From G963692885 sp964657395 (lineage in GTDB: Bacteria; Acidobacteriota; Terriglobia; Terriglobales; Acidobacteriaceae): a stretch of 25,150 nucleotides of DNA. A model generated the notes under the pieces. That model was given only the letters and a program-made list of their open reading frames with translations. It was not told the origin of the DNA and did no database searches. The stretch spans positions 1 through 25,150 of the forward strand of contig CAZZUX010000054.1 of NCBI GenBank assembly GCA_964657395.1, written 5' to 3'. The position numbers and the translations under genes were made by a program. Positions 1-7,179 of the stretch are shown here, piece by piece (positions within the stretch are counted from its first letter, which is position 1; every line of letters begins with the position of its first letter).

Positions 1-102
1 ACGGAGCGGCTGGGTCGGGTGGAGAGTCTGTGGCGAGTGGACCCCGGCATGGCGAAGCTGCTGATGGAGGGATGGGTGAAGAAGTGGCGTGGGCGATGGT
101 GA
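1..102 (+). CDS. C-terminal fragment of an upstream protein, possibly flagellar MS-ring protein FliF
   Basis: This is the last 33 codons of a gene that begins before the window, read in frame 1 and ending at TGA 100-102. The visible tail is hydrophobic and basic and contains the pattern DP, nine residues, W (DPGMAKLLMEGW). As I recall it, the extreme C-terminus of enterobacterial FliF, the segment that binds the rotor protein FliG, has the same DP-x9-W spacing. A flagellar gene just before a chemotaxis cluster would fit. The match covers only about 20 residues, so FliF is a suggestion and any other motility or unrelated protein is possible. The reading frame itself is certain only in that it is open from base 1. 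Confidence 0.35.
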   Translation, partial: TERLGRVESLWRVDPGMAKLLMEGWVKKWRGRW

Positions 103-107
103 CGGGT

Positions 108-134
108 TCAAGTTTTAGGGGGGACGCCCGATAA
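108..134 (+). promoter_or_regulatory. Sigma-28 (FliA)-type promoter upstream of cheW
   Basis: TCAAGTTT (108-115), an 11-bp spacer (116-126), then CCCGATAA (127-134). The classical FliA consensus is TAAAGTTT-N11-GCCGATAA, so 14 of 16 positions match with exactly the expected spacing. It lies between the end of the preceding gene (102) and the cheW start codon (142), in the right orientation and in front of the class of genes this sigma factor normally drives. The predicted start of transcription, a few bases after the -10 element, falls at about 139-142, almost on the cheW ATG. Confidence 0.7.
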
Positions 135-141
135 GAGGTAC

Positions 142-699
142 ATGGAATCTCAGAGCAGGTCAGTTTCGACGACGATGATTACACAGGCGCCCAGCCTGGT
201 CATCAATGGCAACTATGAGCGGGGGGCTCAGGAGCGCGGCGGCAAATACCTGATCTTCCGTTTGGGACGCGAGGAGTTTGGCACTGCGGTATTAAAGGTG
301 CGGGAGATCATCGGCATGCAGGACATCACGTCCGTGCCGCAGACACCGGCTCATGTCAAGGGTGTCATTAATCTGCGCGGCAAGGTCATTCCTGTAATCG
401 ATCTGCGATTGAAGTTCGGCATGGATAGCGAGGCGTACTCGGAACGCACCTGCATCATCGTGGTGCGCAGCCAGATGCAGGGGCAGGAAGCTCTGATCGG
501 CGTCATTGTGGATAGTGTTTCCGAGGTTTTGAACCTGCCTGCCGCGGACATCGAAGACACGCCGATGTTCGGCAACGAGATGCCGAGTCAGTACCTGATT
601 GGCATGGCTAAAGTGAAGGGCGAGGTCAAGATCCTGCTGGAGATGGATCACGTGTTGAGCAGCCACGAACTGGCAGCGCTGCAGCAGTTAATGGCCTGA
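142..699 (+). CDS. cheW: Chemotaxis adaptor protein CheW
   Basis: CheW is the cytoplasmic scaffold that links chemoreceptors to the kinase CheA in the signalling array. The 185-residue protein is a single CheW domain after a poorly conserved N-terminal tail of about 35 residues. Conserved segments include YLIFRLGREEFGTAV, VREIIGMQDITSVPQTP, VKGVINLRGKVIPVIDLR and, near the end, LIGMAKVKGEVKILLEMD, all typical of the double beta-barrel fold. The ATG at 142 has AAGAGG (133-138) only three bases upstream, which is close for a ribosome binding site and overlaps the -10 element of the predicted promoter. Initiation on a leaderless or nearly leaderless transcript is therefore possible. The next in-frame ATG (175) has no ribosome binding site. 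The gene is the first of the chemotaxis cluster, and the possible GTG start of cheR follows its stop immediately. Confidence 0.95.
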   Translation: MESQSRSVSTTMITQAPSLVINGNYERGAQERGGKYLIFRLGREEFGTAVLKVREIIGMQDITSVPQTPAHVKGVINLRGKVIPVIDLRLKFGMDSEAYSERTCIIVVRSQMQGQEALIGVIVDSVSEVLNLPAADIEDTPMFGNEMPSQYLIGMAKVKGEVKILLEMDHVLSSHELAALQQLMA

Positions 700-762
700 G
701 TGCAGGCGCCTGCAGGCAGTGCCGATGGGACCGCAACCAAGGTCAAGCCGGGAGAGTCGCGG

Positions 763-1716
763 ATGCAGAGTTGCGAGGATGGTGTTCTTGATCGACAGGA
801 GTTCGATCAGATACGCGAAATGGCCTACCGTTTCTGCGGATTGAACCTGCTTCCCGGCAAGGAAGAACTGGTAAAAGCGCGACTGGGCAAGAAGTTGAAA
901 CAACTCGGCCTGAGTTCGTATCGGGAGTACTGCGATCGTGTGACGCGCGACAGCACAGGTGAGACAAGGGCCGGGATGATCGATGCGCTGACGACGCATC
1001 ACACCCAGTTCTTTCGTGAGCCGCAGCATTTTGTTTTGTTGCGGGAGTTGCTCCGCCAGGGCATGCCTCCGGCCAACGGTGAATGGCGGATCTGGTCGGC
1101 TGCCTGTTCGACTGGCGAAGAGCCGTATTCCATCGTGATGTCGGCATTGGAAGAGTTAAGTGGACGGGGAGCGGGAAGCAAGATTCCGGGTGCCGGCACA
1201 CAGGACGGCACTGCCCTGCGGCGAGAGCTGCGAGGTGAGGTGAAGCTGCTGGCTACGGATGTGTCGAGCCATTCTGTTGAAACAGCCAGCCGCGGAAAGT
1301 ACCTGGCGGACCGCTTTCATGGACTGCCATTGGCGGAGCTGAAGCCCTACCTGCTGCGGGGCGACGGGAGGGCAGCGGGCTGGTACCTGATGCGGCCTGA
1401 AGTGCGTCGAAGGATCGTGTTCAGGTGTGTGAACCTGATGGACATTCCGCCGGACACGGGAAGCTTTCAGATCATCTTCTGCCGCAATGTGATGATCTAT
1501 TTCGATCTTGAAACGCAGGCCCGGGTGGTGTGCGGGCTGGCGGCCCATCTTGAGCCCGGCGGTTACCTGTTGATCGGACATGCGGAGAGTCTGAACGGGT
1601 TCGAGCATGGACTGGAGTACGTGCGGCCGGCAGTGTACAGGCGGCCACTGTCGGGTGTACCAGCAGCACGGCGCTGCGTGGCGGGTAGTAGCGCAAGAAC
1701 GGAGCTGTCCTCATGA
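763..1716 (+). CDS. cheR: Chemotaxis protein methyltransferase CheR
   Basis: CheR transfers methyl groups from S-adenosylmethionine to receptor glutamates during adaptation, opposing CheB. From ATG 763 the protein has 317 residues: an N-terminal helical domain (LDRQEFDQIREMAYRFCGLNL) and a Rossmann methyltransferase domain. Family motifs visible are TTHHTQFFREPQHF, the SAM-binding WSAACSTGEEPYSIVM, LLATDVSSHSVETASRGKY, IIFCRNVMIYFD and GGYLLIGHAES. I prefer ATG 763 because GGAGAG (751-756) lies six bases upstream; the same frame is open from GTG 700, which abuts the cheW stop and would add 21 non-conserved residues. The stop overlaps the cheD start (ATGA, 1713-1716), implying translational coupling. 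No TPR or other C-terminal extension is present. Confidence 0.93.
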   Translation: MQSCEDGVLDRQEFDQIREMAYRFCGLNLLPGKEELVKARLGKKLKQLGLSSYREYCDRVTRDSTGETRAGMIDALTTHHTQFFREPQHFVLLRELLRQGMPPANGEWRIWSAACSTGEEPYSIVMSALEELSGRGAGSKIPGAGTQDGTALRRELRGEVKLLATDVSSHSVETASRGKYLADRFHGLPLAELKPYLLRGDGRAAGWYLMRPEVRRRIVFRCVNLMDIPPDTGSFQIIFCRNVMIYFDLETQARVVCGLAAHLEPGGYLLIGHAESLNGFEHGLEYVRPAVYRRPLSGVPAARRCVAGSSARTELSS

Positions 1717-2465
1717 GCAGCCTGATCGTGGGTGTCGGAGATCTGCAGGTTTCGCGTGCCCGGGCGACGGCGAAGCCTAGTTTCGCGACAGACGGCAGAG
1801 AGGACGGAACCGGCTTCGTCACCTTAGTTACCTATGCGCTGGGATCATGCATCAGTGTGACGGTTTACGACCCTGTGGCAGAGGTTGGCGGGCTGCTGCA
1901 TTACATGCTGCCGGATTCCGCGCTCGATCCAAAACGAGCCGAGGAACGACCGGCCATGTTTGCAGATGTGGGCATACCTCTATTGTTCCGCAGCTGTTAC
2001 AAACTTGGCGCGGAGAAGCAGCGGATGCTGGTATATGGCGCCGGTGGGGCCCAGGTTTCCGGTGCCTGCGATCCATTCGGCATCGGCAAGCGCAACCAGC
2101 TGGCGCTCAAGAAGATTCTGTGGAAGGCGGGAGTCATCCTGCGCGGTGAATCCCTGGGCGGCTCTCTTTCGAGGACAGTCAGGCTGGATCTCGCAACCGG
2201 CCGGGTGAGCCTCCGAATAGGAGCAGATCCCGATCAGTGCGTCTATGATCCGGTCGGGCGAGGTGGCGGCAGGGCAGCGGCTCCCGCAGCGGCTGCGCGA
2301 ACGGGAAGCCGTGAACCTTGCACATACGGAGCTTCGAGTGCGGGCGCGGATGATCCTGGCAAGGGAGTGACGGGAACAGCCGTCTCGATGCAACACCGTT
2401 CCCAGGGTGATCTGCCGGCATCTGTCGGCGTGCCAACTGCAAAACAGTACCTGAGGCAATCATGA
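1713..2465 (+). CDS. cheD: Chemoreceptor glutamine deamidase CheD, with a C-terminal extension
   Basis: CheD deamidates specific glutamines in chemoreceptors, and in many bacteria it is also a partner of the CheY-P phosphatase CheC. The core (about residues 30-170) contains LVTYALGSCISVTVYD and GGLLHYMLP. Cys46 and His63 are 17 residues apart and Thr40 lies six before the cysteine, the same spacing as the Cys27/His44/Thr21 triad of Thermotoga maritima CheD. The later segments VYGAGGAQV and FGIGKRNQLALKKIL are also family features. The protein has 250 residues, about 80 more than the usual CheD; this tail (from about residue 170) is Gly/Ala/Ser-rich with no recognisable domain. Its ATG overlaps the cheR stop, and its stop overlaps the ATG of the receiver-CheX gene (ATGA, 2462-2465), so the product is probably made together with that candidate phosphatase. 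Confidence 0.93.
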   Translation: MSSLIVGVGDLQVSRARATAKPSFATDGREDGTGFVTLVTYALGSCISVTVYDPVAEVGGLLHYMLPDSALDPKRAEERPAMFADVGIPLLFRSCYKLGAEKQRMLVYGAGGAQVSGACDPFGIGKRNQLALKKILWKAGVILRGESLGGSLSRTVRLDLATGRVSLRIGADPDQCVYDPVGRGGGRAAAPAAAARTGSREPCTYGASSAGADDPGKGVTGTAVSMQHRSQGDLPASVGVPTAKQYLRQS

Positions 2466-3430
2466 AACCAAATATTTTGATCGTGGATGACTCGCCTGTC
2501 ATGCGTCGGTTCATTGAGCGGGTTCTCGATGCGACTTCTCTTGAACCCGGCTTGCGGTTGAAGGCAGAGAATGGGCAGGAGGCGCTGGAGGTTTTGTCAA
2601 CGCTTGAGGCGAGCGGCGACGAGATCGACCTGGTGCTTGCCGATATCAATATGCCGGTCATGGATGGGCCGGCACTGGTGCGGGCACTGCGTGAGCACGA
2701 AACGTGGAAGAAGCTGCCCGTGCTGGTGGTTTCCACAGACCGCAGTGATGACCGGCTGGCGGAGATGCAGGCACTGGGGGTCGCCGGGTATGTGACCAAG
2801 CCATTCACGCCCTGGCAGCTGGAAGAAAAGATTGTGGCTGCACTCTCCGGCGAAATCAGAATCGAGCAATATCCCGCTTCGGCGTGTTCCTGGGCACCTC
2901 CCGGCGTGTCATGGCTGAACCCGGGGGAGATGCAGCAGGCGGTAGAAACGGCCGTTGGCGAGGTGCTGGAGCAGATGTGCTTCCTGTCCGTGGATGGATC
3001 CGGGACAGGTGATGAAGCATGGGCAAAGAGCAGAGAGGACGAGCTTCTGGCAGCGCGACTGGTTTACTCGGGACCCTTTGGGGGCAGCCTGGAGGTGATG
3101 GGCGATCCGATTGCGCTTCGTGTGATGGCAGCCAACTTCCTTGGTGAAGAGGAGGCGAGCACCGGCGAAGACGACCAGGCCAAGGTGTTGCTGGAACTGG
3201 CGAATATGATCTGCGGTGCAGTCCTGCACCAGCAGGACAGCGCCCGGCTGTTTACCCTCGCGAGTCCTGTACTGGTGAAGCCGGCAGAATGCCTGGATGG
3301 TCTGCCCAGGATGGGTCCCTGGCAGTATTTTGAAGTGGCTGGAGGGAGGCTGATGGTTGGCCTTCATTGCGTGGCCGCCAACGCTGGTCTTCCCAGAACA
3401 GGCGGGATGCCGGTCGAAGCTCATGCCTAA
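2462..3430 (+). CDS. Response regulator: receiver domain fused to a CheX/CheC-type domain
   Basis: This 322-residue cytoplasmic protein has two parts. Residues 1-130 are a CheY-like receiver with the acidic pair Asp9/Asp10, phosphoacceptor Asp61 (LVLADINMPVMDGP), the Ser/Thr switch position (VVSTD, 91-92) and Lys113 (TKPF). Residues about 150-310 resemble the CheX/CheC phosphatase fold: ELANMICGAVL gives Glu245-x2-Asn248, the catalytic E-x2-N pair of that family, followed 20 residues later by Pro269, close to the CheC-type spacing. The Asp/Ser usually four residues before the Glu is Lys241 here. CheX and CheC dephosphorylate CheY-P, so this protein may remove phosphate from its own receiver or from another regulator; that is inference. 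It overlaps cheD (ATGA) and cheB (8 bp). It could also be the cluster's main CheA target, as no separate cheY is visible. Confidence 0.85.
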   Translation: MKPNILIVDDSPVMRRFIERVLDATSLEPGLRLKAENGQEALEVLSTLEASGDEIDLVLADINMPVMDGPALVRALREHETWKKLPVLVVSTDRSDDRLAEMQALGVAGYVTKPFTPWQLEEKIVAALSGEIRIEQYPASACSWAPPGVSWLNPGEMQQAVETAVGEVLEQMCFLSVDGSGTGDEAWAKSREDELLAARLVYSGPFGGSLEVMGDPIALRVMAANFLGEEEASTGEDDQAKVLLELANMICGAVLHQQDSARLFTLASPVLVKPAECLDGLPRMGPWQYFEVAGGRLMVGLHCVAANAGLPRTGGMPVEAHA

Positions 3431-4532
3431 GCTGAAGGTGCTGGTGGTAGACGATTCAGCTTTGGTCCGGAGGATCCTCGGCGACGCGGTACACGCAGCC
3501 GGCGATATGGAGCTGGTAGGCGCGGCGGCGGACGGCTTTGAGGCTCGAGAGAAGATCGTCGCGTTCGATCCGGATGTCATCACGCTCGATCTGGAGATGC
3601 CGCGAGTTGGCGGCTTAAGCTTTCTGCGCCAGCTGATGCAGCATCATCCATTGCCGGTCATCGTGATCAGTTCACTCACCGGACCATCGTGCGAAGCATC
3701 TTTCGAAGCCCTGCGTTTGGGTGCTGTGGATGTGATGGCAAAGCCGGATGGCTCGCGTTCGGTAGGGAGAATCGTGGATGACCTGCCGGCCAAGTTGCGG
3801 GCGGCGGCTCTGACCAAGCCCTACCTGATTAAACGGAGTGCGGGGGGTAGGGCTGCGTCTGCGTCTTTGACTTTGCCAGTAGCTCCGAAGAAGCCGGCAT
3901 TGGAGAACTTTCAGAGTGGCGGCGAAGGCGGCCGGCTGATCGCGATCGGTGCTTCGACAGGCGGGACTGAGGCGATTGCGCACCTGTTGCCGGATCTTCC
4001 GGCCGATGCGCCAGCGATTGTGATCACGCAGCATATTCCCGCAGGCTTTTCGCTGGCCTTTGCCAATCGTCTGAATCGCTGCTCTGCCATGGAGGTGAAG
4101 GAGGCTGTGGATGGCGACGAAATCCGCGCCGGCCGGGCCCTGGTGGCGCCTGGCAACTTCCACATGCTGGTACGTCGAACCGGGAGCCGGCTTCATGTCA
4201 GCGTCATCGACGGTCCACAGGTCTGTTATCAGAGGCCCTCGGTAGATGTGATGTTCCAGTCGGTATCCCGAACCATGGGAGCCAGTGCAATCGGCGTGCT
4301 GCTGACAGGCATGGGTTCGGATGGAGCGCAGGGCATGTTGGCCATGCGACAGTCAGGCGCTATGACAATTGCCCAGGATGAAGAGAGCTCCGCGATCTTC
4401 GGCATGCCACGCGAGGCCATCCGTAGGGGTGGAGCGTGCCGGATCGTAAGTTTGGACCACATGGCAGAGGCAATCTTGAAGGAGGTGCAGCAAGCGGCGC
4501 GGTCTAGCGAAGGTATGCTGCACAAGGCCTGA
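3423..4532 (+). CDS. cheB: Chemotaxis response regulator protein-glutamate methylesterase CheB
   Basis: CheB removes methyl groups from receptor glutamates when activated by CheA phosphorylation. The 369-residue protein begins with a receiver domain (LVVDDSALVRRIL; Asp10/Asp11, phosphoacceptor Asp56 in ITLDLEMP, Lys107), then a linker of about 40 residues and the methylesterase domain. The catalytic triad is visible: Ser178 in IGASTGGTEAI, His204 in ITQHIPAGF and Asp300 in LLTGMGSDGAQG. ATG 3423 is chosen because the receiver fold begins immediately after it; an in-frame ATG at 3357 would add 22 unrelated residues inside the preceding gene. The start overlaps the preceding stop codon by 8 bp, and no strong ribosome binding site is seen, which favours translational coupling. 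This is the last gene of the tightly overlapping block. Confidence 0.95.
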   Translation: MPKLKVLVVDDSALVRRILGDAVHAAGDMELVGAAADGFEAREKIVAFDPDVITLDLEMPRVGGLSFLRQLMQHHPLPVIVISSLTGPSCEASFEALRLGAVDVMAKPDGSRSVGRIVDDLPAKLRAAALTKPYLIKRSAGGRAASASLTLPVAPKKPALENFQSGGEGGRLIAIGASTGGTEAIAHLLPDLPADAPAIVITQHIPAGFSLAFANRLNRCSAMEVKEAVDGDEIRAGRALVAPGNFHMLVRRTGSRLHVSVIDGPQVCYQRPSVDVMFQSVSRTMGASAIGVLLTGMGSDGAQGMLAMRQSGAMTIAQDEESSAIFGMPREAIRRGGACRIVSLDHMAEAILKEVQQAARSSEGMLHKA

Positions 4533-4725
4533 TGCGAGCGAAGTCGTACCCGGCCTGGAGCTGTGCCTTTCAATTGGCAACTGTAACGGGTGCTTACAGG
4601 TGAGATCGGAACAGGGGTGCAGCTGATGCGCGGGCGCCGATTCATTGTAGGGGCCGAACTGCCGATGTGGAGAGTAGTGGATGCTCCTAGAGGTGCCATG
4701 TTTTGTTTGAAGAAGTTGAGGGTTT
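4533..4725 (+). other. 193-bp intergenic region between cheB and cheA
   Basis: This is the only sizeable gap inside the chemotaxis cluster. It has no credible ORF, no strong hairpin with a T-run and no convincing sigma-70 or sigma-28 promoter. GCCGATTC (4636) and GCCGATGT (4661) look like FliA -10 elements but lack a matching -35 box. The 3' end carries GAGGG (4718-4722) three bases before the cheA ATG, the probable ribosome binding site. Confidence 0.5.
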
Positions 4726-7179
4726 ATGAAAGCTGATTCTGCAAGTGAGCTTCTCTCCGGGTTAGCGGCGCAAGGCCAGCTCGTCCGGAACAGTATCGAT
4801 GCCCTGTTAACCCGGTTGCTGGTAGAGGGTTCAGGCAGCATTGGGGCCGCCGACCTGGCGCAACTGGCAGCGCAGGCACACTCGTCCGGATGGAAGCGGG
4901 TCGCCGAGGAAGCAGGCGCCCTGGAGAAGGCTGTTGCGACCATCCAGCCGGAGGCACTCGCGGCGTCGATTGCGAATCTGTCCCGGTCGCTGGACGCAGA
5001 GGTGGCTGGAATCAATCCGGCCAAAGGCTCGAAGGAAACGTCGAAAGTGGAGCAAGGAAATGCTCATGGCAGTGCGCGGGTCGCAGGAAAAACCGCCGGG
5101 ATTGCCGAAGACCTGGAACTGCTGAGCGACTTTGTCGTGGAGGCGCGTGAGCATCTGACAACGATTGAGGGAGAGCTGCTGGCGCTGGAGCAGGACCCGC
5201 AGAATGCGACCGTCATGAATGCCATCTTCCGCGCCTTTCACACCATCAAGGGCATGGCCGGCTTTCTTGAGCTGGAGACGGTGCAGCGGGTCGCTCACCA
5301 CGTGGAGACGCTGCTGGACCTGGCTCGCAACTCCAAGCTGGCGGTCACGCCGCTGCTGGTGGACCTGGTTTTGGAGAGTGCTGACTTTCTGCGGGTCGCA
5401 GTCAACTCCGCAGAACTGCGGTCAGCCGGGCAGACGTGGATAGAACAGGAATTTCCATTGGCGCTGGTCGAGCGACTTGAGGCTGCCCAGCGCGGCCAGA
5501 GCGAGGCGGGCGTTGTTCCCGAGAACAATGAGGGAAGAACGGATTCTAGGCGCACCATCACGCCTGCCACCGACTATGTCGAAGCAGAAACGCCGGACAC
5601 CCCAGGCTCAGAACCCGATGCCGAGAGACAAACAACAGTGCACGTGGCTGAGATCCTGCCCCCGGCAGGTGCTGCTTTTATGCAGCCAATAGTGCCGGAG
5701 GACCGCAGGCAGGGAGGCAAGGAGTCCACGCAGATGAGGCGCGGGGCGACGCAGCCACTCTCTCGCAGGCCTGCAGCGGTTACCCCGACTCCTCTCGTGG
5801 AAGCTCCGGAAGCCGCAGGCGTCAGCGCTGCTGCGGCAACGGCAGCAGCACCCGCAGCGAAGAATATGGATTCGACCACGGTGAGGGTTGAAACCGGCAA
5901 GCTCGATCACCTGCTGGAGATGATCGGAGAGATGGTGATTGCGCAATCCCTGGTGGAACAGCATCCGGCCATGGCGGCCCTGCAGGAGCCGCTGCTGGCA
6001 GCGAATCTGCTGCTGCTTTCGCGGATCACCAAGGAGGTACAGAGTGCAGCGATGGGAGTGCGCATGAATCCGATTGGCCAGTTGTTTCAGCGCTCCGCCC
6101 GGCTGGTACGCGACCTGTCGCGGAGGGCCGGCAAGGATGTGAAGCTGGAGCTGGCTGGCGAGGACACGGAGATCGACCGCAAAATAGCGGAGGAACTGGC
6201 CGATCCGCTGATGCACATGATCCGGAATGCCCTTGACCATGGGATTGAAACACCGTCGGAGCGGGCAGTCTCGGGCAAGAATCCGCTGGCCACGTTGCGG
6301 CTGGCTGCCTACCACCAGGGCGGCCAGATCGTAGTTGAGATAGCCGATGACGGACGGGGATTAAACCGGCAGAAGATCCTGGCCAAGGCGATGCAGAACG
6401 GGCTGGTTGACGACGCCGTGGATCTGACCGACGATCAGGTGAACCACTTGATTTTTGAGCCGGGGTTTTCGACAGCCGAAACCATCACAGATATATCCGG
6501 CCGCGGGGTTGGCATGGACGTGGTGAAGCGGCAGGTTCAGAAGCTTCGCGGACGCATTGAGATCGAGTCCAACCTGGGCGCCGGTACTCACTTCTTTCTC
6601 AAATTACCTTTGACGCTTGCTATCCTCGATGTCCTGATCGTCGGGGTGGGTCCGAATCGCTATCTTTTGCCGATTGCATCTGTCCGCCAGATCTTTCGAC
6701 CCACATCCGACATGTTGTCCAGCATTCACGGGAAGAGCGAGATGGTGCTGCAGCACGATCGTCTCCTGCCCATCATCCGACTGCATCAACGATTTAATGT
6801 TGAGCCCCAAGCAAGTGATCCCTGTGTCGGGCTGATGATCGAAGCAGAGTGCGAGGGTCGGGTCTTCTGCCTGATGGTGGACGAAATGCTGGGACGGCAG
6901 GAAGTGGTGATGAAGTCACTCGGCGATATGTTCAAGGGTATTCCGGGTGTAGCCAGCTGCGCCATTCTGGGGGACGGAAAAGTAGGCCTGATCCTGGACA
7001 TGGCCGGCATCTTCGCCGCGCCTGGGCTGAATAGCGGGGCGACCAGCCGCAGCGGCCGGACGGACGGCGACGTCGGCGTTGGAGTGCCAGCTTACCTGGC
7101 AGACTCCTTTGCCACTCCCGCGCCAGGAGCCGCGGCCCATCGTGCCCAGACAGCAGGATCGGTCAGCATGGGCAGATAG
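4726..7179 (+). CDS. cheA: Chemotaxis sensor histidine kinase CheA
   Basis: CheA autophosphorylates under receptor/CheW control and passes phosphate to receiver domains. In the 817-residue protein the HPt (P1) domain spans about 125-235 with phosphorylatable His172 (AFHTIKGMAGFLEL). A Pro/Ala/Thr-rich linker of about 150 residues follows, with no recognisable P2 regulator-binding domain. The dimerisation domain starts near 385 (VRVETGKLDHLLEMIGEMVI). The ATPase domain has N box N501 (MHMIRNALDHGIE), G1 DDGRGL (541-546), F box FEPGFST and G2 GRGVGMD (592-598). A CheW-like P5 domain follows to about 765. The first 110 residues form another helical stretch that may be a degenerate HPt. The last 29 codons overlap, in antisense, the 3' end of the convergent GtaA-like gene. 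ATG 4726 follows GAGGG (4718-4722). Confidence 0.95.
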   Translation: MKADSASELLSGLAAQGQLVRNSIDALLTRLLVEGSGSIGAADLAQLAAQAHSSGWKRVAEEAGALEKAVATIQPEALAASIANLSRSLDAEVAGINPAKGSKETSKVEQGNAHGSARVAGKTAGIAEDLELLSDFVVEAREHLTTIEGELLALEQDPQNATVMNAIFRAFHTIKGMAGFLELETVQRVAHHVETLLDLARNSKLAVTPLLVDLVLESADFLRVAVNSAELRSAGQTWIEQEFPLALVERLEAAQRGQSEAGVVPENNEGRTDSRRTITPATDYVEAETPDTPGSEPDAERQTTVHVAEILPPAGAAFMQPIVPEDRRQGGKESTQMRRGATQPLSRRPAAVTPTPLVEAPEAAGVSAAAATAAAPAAKNMDSTTVRVETGKLDHLLEMIGEMVIAQSLVEQHPAMAALQEPLLAANLLLLSRITKEVQSAAMGVRMNPIGQLFQRSARLVRDLSRRAGKDVKLELAGEDTEIDRKIAEELADPLMHMIRNALDHGIETPSERAVSGKNPLATLRLAAYHQGGQIVVEIADDGRGLNRQKILAKAMQNGLVDDAVDLTDDQVNHLIFEPGFSTAETITDISGRGVGMDVVKRQVQKLRGRIEIESNLGAGTHFFLKLPLTLAILDVLIVGVGPNRYLLPIASVRQIFRPTSDMLSSIHGKSEMVLQHDRLLPIIRLHQRFNVEPQASDPCVGLMIEAECEGRVFCLMVDEMLGRQEVVMKSLGDMFKGIPGVASCAILGDGKVGLILDMAGIFAAPGLNSGATSRSGRTDGDVGVGVPAYLADSFATPAPGAAAHRAQTAGSVSMGR

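Noticed and set aside
700..762. GTG 700 as the cheR start.
   Set aside because: It abuts the cheW stop and could be coupled, but ATG 763 has a good ribosome binding site and the extra 21 residues are not conserved-looking. It remains a weak alternative.
3357..3422. An upstream in-frame ATG for cheB.
   Set aside because: It would add 22 residues lying inside the REC-CheX gene with no similarity to CheB; the receiver fold begins right after ATG 3423.
4574..4602. TTGGCA as a possible sigma-70 -35 box before cheA.
   Set aside because: At 17-bp spacing the -10 position reads CAGGTG, not an acceptable -10 element.
4636..4668. Two sigma-28-like -10 elements (GCCGATTC, GCCGATGT) upstream of cheA.
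   Set aside because: At the required 11-bp spacing there is no sequence resembling TAAAGTTT; the better of the two matches only three of eight bases.
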